NCBI RefSeq assembly: GCF_900142015.1
Contig: NZ_FQZN01000002.1
Coordinates: 124,001-188,000 of the forward strand
Source of the DNA: Bacteroides stercorirosoris
GTDB lineage: Bacteria; Bacteroidota; Bacteroidia; Bacteroidales; Bacteroidaceae
Length of the DNA stretch: 64,000 nt
Reading direction: 5' to 3'
The position numbers were made by a program, and so were the translations under genes. The notes beneath the pieces are model-generated. The model was not told the DNA's origin and did not search any database. It saw only the letters and a list, made by a program, of their open reading frames with translations. This document shows positions 62,108-64,000 of this stretch, in pieces. Position 1 is the first letter of the stretch. Each line of letters begins with the position of its first letter.

Positions 62108-62112
62108 AGTCA

Positions 62113-62730
62113 TTATATCGGAAAAACGACAAACACCGCCACATCCCACACTGCATGCGATACAATCAGCGCCCCCAGTTTATGTGGATACAGCCTGTAA
62201 GCCAAGCCCCAGATGCCACCGACCACCAATGCAGCCATCACCAGCATAAAGTTGAATGACCAGATGTGCACCAGTGCATAAACCAGTGTCGTAACTATAA
62301 ATCCTGCATTCGGGTTCCAGCGTTTGGAAAGCGCATTCTGCACATAGCCCCGCCAGAAGATTTCTTCCGCAGGTCCTATCAGTATAAGTAGCAAGACGGA
62401 AAGCAACCAGGGGTTTTCTCCGGTCTTCATCCCGTAAATAAGTTCCACCTGCGGACGGGCAAAGTCAAAAAGCCAGGCAGAGGCTTTATCTCCCACCCAA
62501 AAGACTCCCCATAGGACTACCGCCAACGCTACGCCACCGGCAATATTCTTCCAGTCGAACTTCACATCTTCCACCCACCACTGCGGACGAAGGGCAAAAG
62601 CCATATTCATCAGCACAATCGCTGAAAAGCTCATCGCTGTCCAGAAGTTGAATATTCCGTTGGTCCAGGGTGAAAACATGAAGAACCACAGGAAAGCGGC
62701 TATCAATAAAGGAATAATTACTCGTTTCAT
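62113..62730 (-). CDS. CPBP-family intramembrane glutamic protease
   Basis: The 205-residue protein (ATG 62730, MKRVIIPLLIAAFLWFF) has about seven hydrophobic helices. The CPBP/Abi motifs are ILIGPAEEIFWRGYVQNAL (EExxxR), LVYALVHIWSFNFML (FxxxH-like) and ALIVSHAVWDVAVF (HxxxD). Members include Rce1-type CAAX proteases and bacteriocin self-immunity proteins; the bacterial substrate is usually unknown. A longer frame to 62859 overlaps menA and lacks family similarity. It starts 1 bp after the menA stop, so the two genes are translationally close and co-transcribed. All catalytic positions look intact. Confidence 0.88.
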   Translation of the reverse strand: MKRVIIPLLIAAFLWFFMFSPWTNGIFNFWTAMSFSAIVLMNMAFALRPQWWVEDVKFDWKNIAGGVALAVVLWGVFWVGDKASAWLFDFARPQVELIYGMKTGENPWLLSVLLLILIGPAEEIFWRGYVQNALSKRWNPNAGFIVTTLVYALVHIWSFNFMLVMAALVVGGIWGLAYRLYPHKLGALIVSHAVWDVAVFVVFPI

Positions 62731-62731
62731 A

Positions 62732-63610
62732 TTATATAAGGAATGTAACCGTAAACAGCAGACTGAACAGGAGTTGCAGCTTTGCCGTCTTTTCATCCAG
62801 ATTGGAAATTGCAGAGATACCCTCTTTAGGCAAGCGCAACATAGCACGCGCATTGGCAATGGCAGGCAGGAGCCCCAGCATGGTCAGCAACGACCACCAC
62901 GGAAAATAGCCCAGCACCACACAGCCCACAATCCACAGGAACGGGAAAATAACTTCGAATATATAGAGGAGTATATCCGTCTTTTTCCCTAGTTTCATCG
63001 CAAGGGTACTGATTTTAGCACGTACATCTGTCTCTATGTCACGGGTATTGTTGGCATGCAGAATGGCTACGGTAATCAGCCCCACCGGAACAATAATCAG
63101 TAACAGGTCGGGCAGGAATTTCCCGACAGTGATATAAGATATGCCCAGCGTAGGCAATATGGCATAAGCTACAAAAATAACAAAGTCTCCGAAAGCACGG
63201 TATTTCAGCCAGGGATAGAGTAATGAGCAGATTGCTCCGCAAACTCCCACCCAAAGCAAAGGGAGTCCTGTACGAACCACCAGCCAAAGGCCGATAGCCA
63301 CTGCCGGCACCATCAGACCTATAGCCAGATTACGTATTTCCAACGGCATGAACTGTCCGCTTGTCAGTGTCTTCACGCCAAAGGTATCTGCCCGGTCCAC
63401 TCCCCGCTCGAAATCGAAGTAATCACTCCACGCATTACCCGAAGCATGAAAGATGATAATACCGACCAATGCCAGTACTCCGTTCTTCCAGTCTATCACA
63501 CCATAAGCCCAATATAAATATGCCAGCGTCACAATCACAGGCATCGCCGACGCCGGAAATGACCAGGGGCGCACAGCAATCAACCAATCTTTTAAGGAAT
63601 GCTTCTTCAT
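62732..63610 (-). CDS. menA: UbiA-family prenyltransferase, probable 1,4-dihydroxy-2-naphthoate prenyltransferase
   Basis: The 292-residue membrane protein has eight or nine helices and both UbiA aspartate motifs: Asn59-x3-Asp63-x2-Asp66 (GNAWSDYFDFERGVDR) and NNTRDIETDVRAKISTLA. MenA attaches the isoprenoid tail to DHNA, giving demethylmenaquinone; Bacteroides uses menaquinone in its fumarate respiration. The opening WLIAVRPWSFPASAMPVI is typical of MenA. Other UbiA members have similar motifs, and no other men gene is in the window, so the symbol is probable rather than certain. It is co-transcribed with the CPBP gene. Confidence 0.82.
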   Translation of the reverse strand: MKKHSLKDWLIAVRPWSFPASAMPVIVTLAYLYWAYGVIDWKNGVLALVGIIIFHASGNAWSDYFDFERGVDRADTFGVKTLTSGQFMPLEIRNLAIGLMVPAVAIGLWLVVRTGLPLLWVGVCGAICSLLYPWLKYRAFGDFVIFVAYAILPTLGISYITVGKFLPDLLLIIVPVGLITVAILHANNTRDIETDVRAKISTLAMKLGKKTDILLYIFEVIFPFLWIVGCVVLGYFPWWSLLTMLGLLPAIANARAMLRLPKEGISAISNLDEKTAKLQLLFSLLFTVTFLI

Positions 63611-63671
63611 TGTTTATTGTCAGTTAAGGATATTCTGTTTCATAAATGATGATTTATCGGCGTGCATTTCC

Positions 63672-63858
63672 TAAGCCTGTAAGGCTTTTATCTTACAGCC
63701 CAGGGTAACACCCTGGGTAATGGATGCTCCCACAATTTTACGCCCTGTAAGGGCAAAAGCCCATGTGTGCTGTGATGCCCTTACAGGGCGCAAAGAGAAA
63801 CACATGGCAATCCCCCAGGGCGTTGCCCTGGGCTATAAGATAAAAGGCTTTCAGCTTA
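63672..63858. repeat. Compound intergenic cruciform
   Basis: Outer arms 63672-63709 and 63822-63858 pair (TAAGCCTGTAAGGCTTTTAT against ATAAAAGGCTTTCAGCTTA). Inside are three further dyads. CCCAGGG-N5-CCCTGGG occurs at 63699-63717 and at 63814-63832, and CGCCCTGTAAGGGC (63741-63754) is opposite GCCCTTACAGGGCG (63777-63790). The whole element can fold into a branched structure. Short ORFs across it are artefacts of the repeat. It resembles REP-like dispersed intergenic elements. Confidence 0.8.
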
Positions 63859-63903
63859 CCAGGTACTATCACGTCAATGAGTATGCCGAAAGGAAACCTT
63901 GAT

Positions 63904-63918
63904 CCAGCGCTACGCTGG
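63904..63918. repeat. Short perfect hairpin after the compound cruciform
   Basis: CCAGCG-CTA-CGCTGG. It lies between the compound element and the promoter at 63970 and is probably the outer part of the same repeat. Confidence 0.5.
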
Positions 63919-63969
63919 TAAATTATCATTTATTTGCTTGCAAAAATACGAATTATCCTCGCTTTTGAG

Positions 63970-63977
63970 TACTTTTG
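63970..63977 (+). promoter_or_regulatory. Promoter -7 box for a plus-strand gene beyond the window
   Basis: TACTTTTG is a perfect TAnnTTTG match, 23 bp before the window end. The gene it serves is not visible. Confidence 0.55.
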
Positions 63978-64000
63978 CACACAAGTAAAATAGAAATAAT

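Noticed and set aside
62731..62859. Longer start for the CPBP protease at 62859
   Set aside because: It lies inside menA in another frame; ATG 62730 starts the first membrane helix.
63720..63929. Short ORFs on both strands of the compound cruciform
   Set aside because: They are translations of palindromic repeat DNA.

Overview
This window looks like a chromosome segment of a gut Bacteroides species (Bacteroidota). The evidence is the promoter -7 box TAnnTTTG instead of -10/-35 sigma70 sites, SusC/SusD pairs, hybrid two-component sensors (HTCS), a fused LpxC-FabZ enzyme, few Shine-Dalgarno sites and many dispersed palindromes. No rRNA, tRNA, integrase, transposase or CRISPR array was seen.

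Layout. 1-233: 5' end of an ECF sigma factor gene on the minus strand. 1240-7469: housekeeping run purM, prfA, a DUF4153 membrane protein, pyrF and an HD phosphohydrolase. 7555-11481: lipid A genes lpxD, lpxC-fabZ and lpxA, then a pRiA4b ORF-3-like gene. 11648-12544: miaA. 12548-19729 (minus): BlaI/BlaR1-type operon with two thioredoxin-like proteins, a plug-only protein and an Ntn hydrolase. 19897-21214: hemerythrin/RIC-like protein and a LuxR-type regulator with a degenerate receiver. 21745-24809 (minus): membrane protein, Arc-like protein, alpha/beta hydrolase and SPFH protein. 24982-56167: a large pectin-type polysaccharide utilisation locus (PUL) with two HTCS, two SusC/SusD pairs, two DUF4957/DUF5123-like lipoproteins, an unknown lipoprotein, a CE8 pectinesterase and a PL1 pectate lyase. 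It contains a deletion scar at 29440-30506. 56381-60813 (minus): an outer-membrane beta-barrel receptor and a TPR/HTH lipoprotein regulator. 60844-63610 (minus): PatB-type C-S lyase, CPBP protease and MenA-type prenyltransferase.

How the PUL should work: SusD and the surface lipoproteins capture pectic polymer, CE8 removes methyl esters, PL1 cleaves the chain, SusC imports oligosaccharides, and periplasmic products bind the HTCS propellers, which switch on the operons. Three PUL promoters (upstream of 40424, 52992 and 56167, all minus) carry the same operator layout: two G-rich half-sites exactly 21 bp apart, at the same distance from a weak -7 box. I infer that this is the HTCS binding site.

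The most unusual signal is non-coding. Five intergenic intervals (305-546, 21230-21427, 30941-31160, 31405-31602, 45542-45761) each hold a degenerate tandem array of about 200-240 bp with the same 22-bp period. The unit sequence differs completely between arrays, but units tend to carry local dyad symmetry. I know of no named element with a conserved period and symmetry and a non-conserved sequence. Other non-coding features are a family of about 75-90-bp palindromes (four copies), a compound cruciform at 63672-63858, and a candidate ~105-nt small RNA at 21503-21608.
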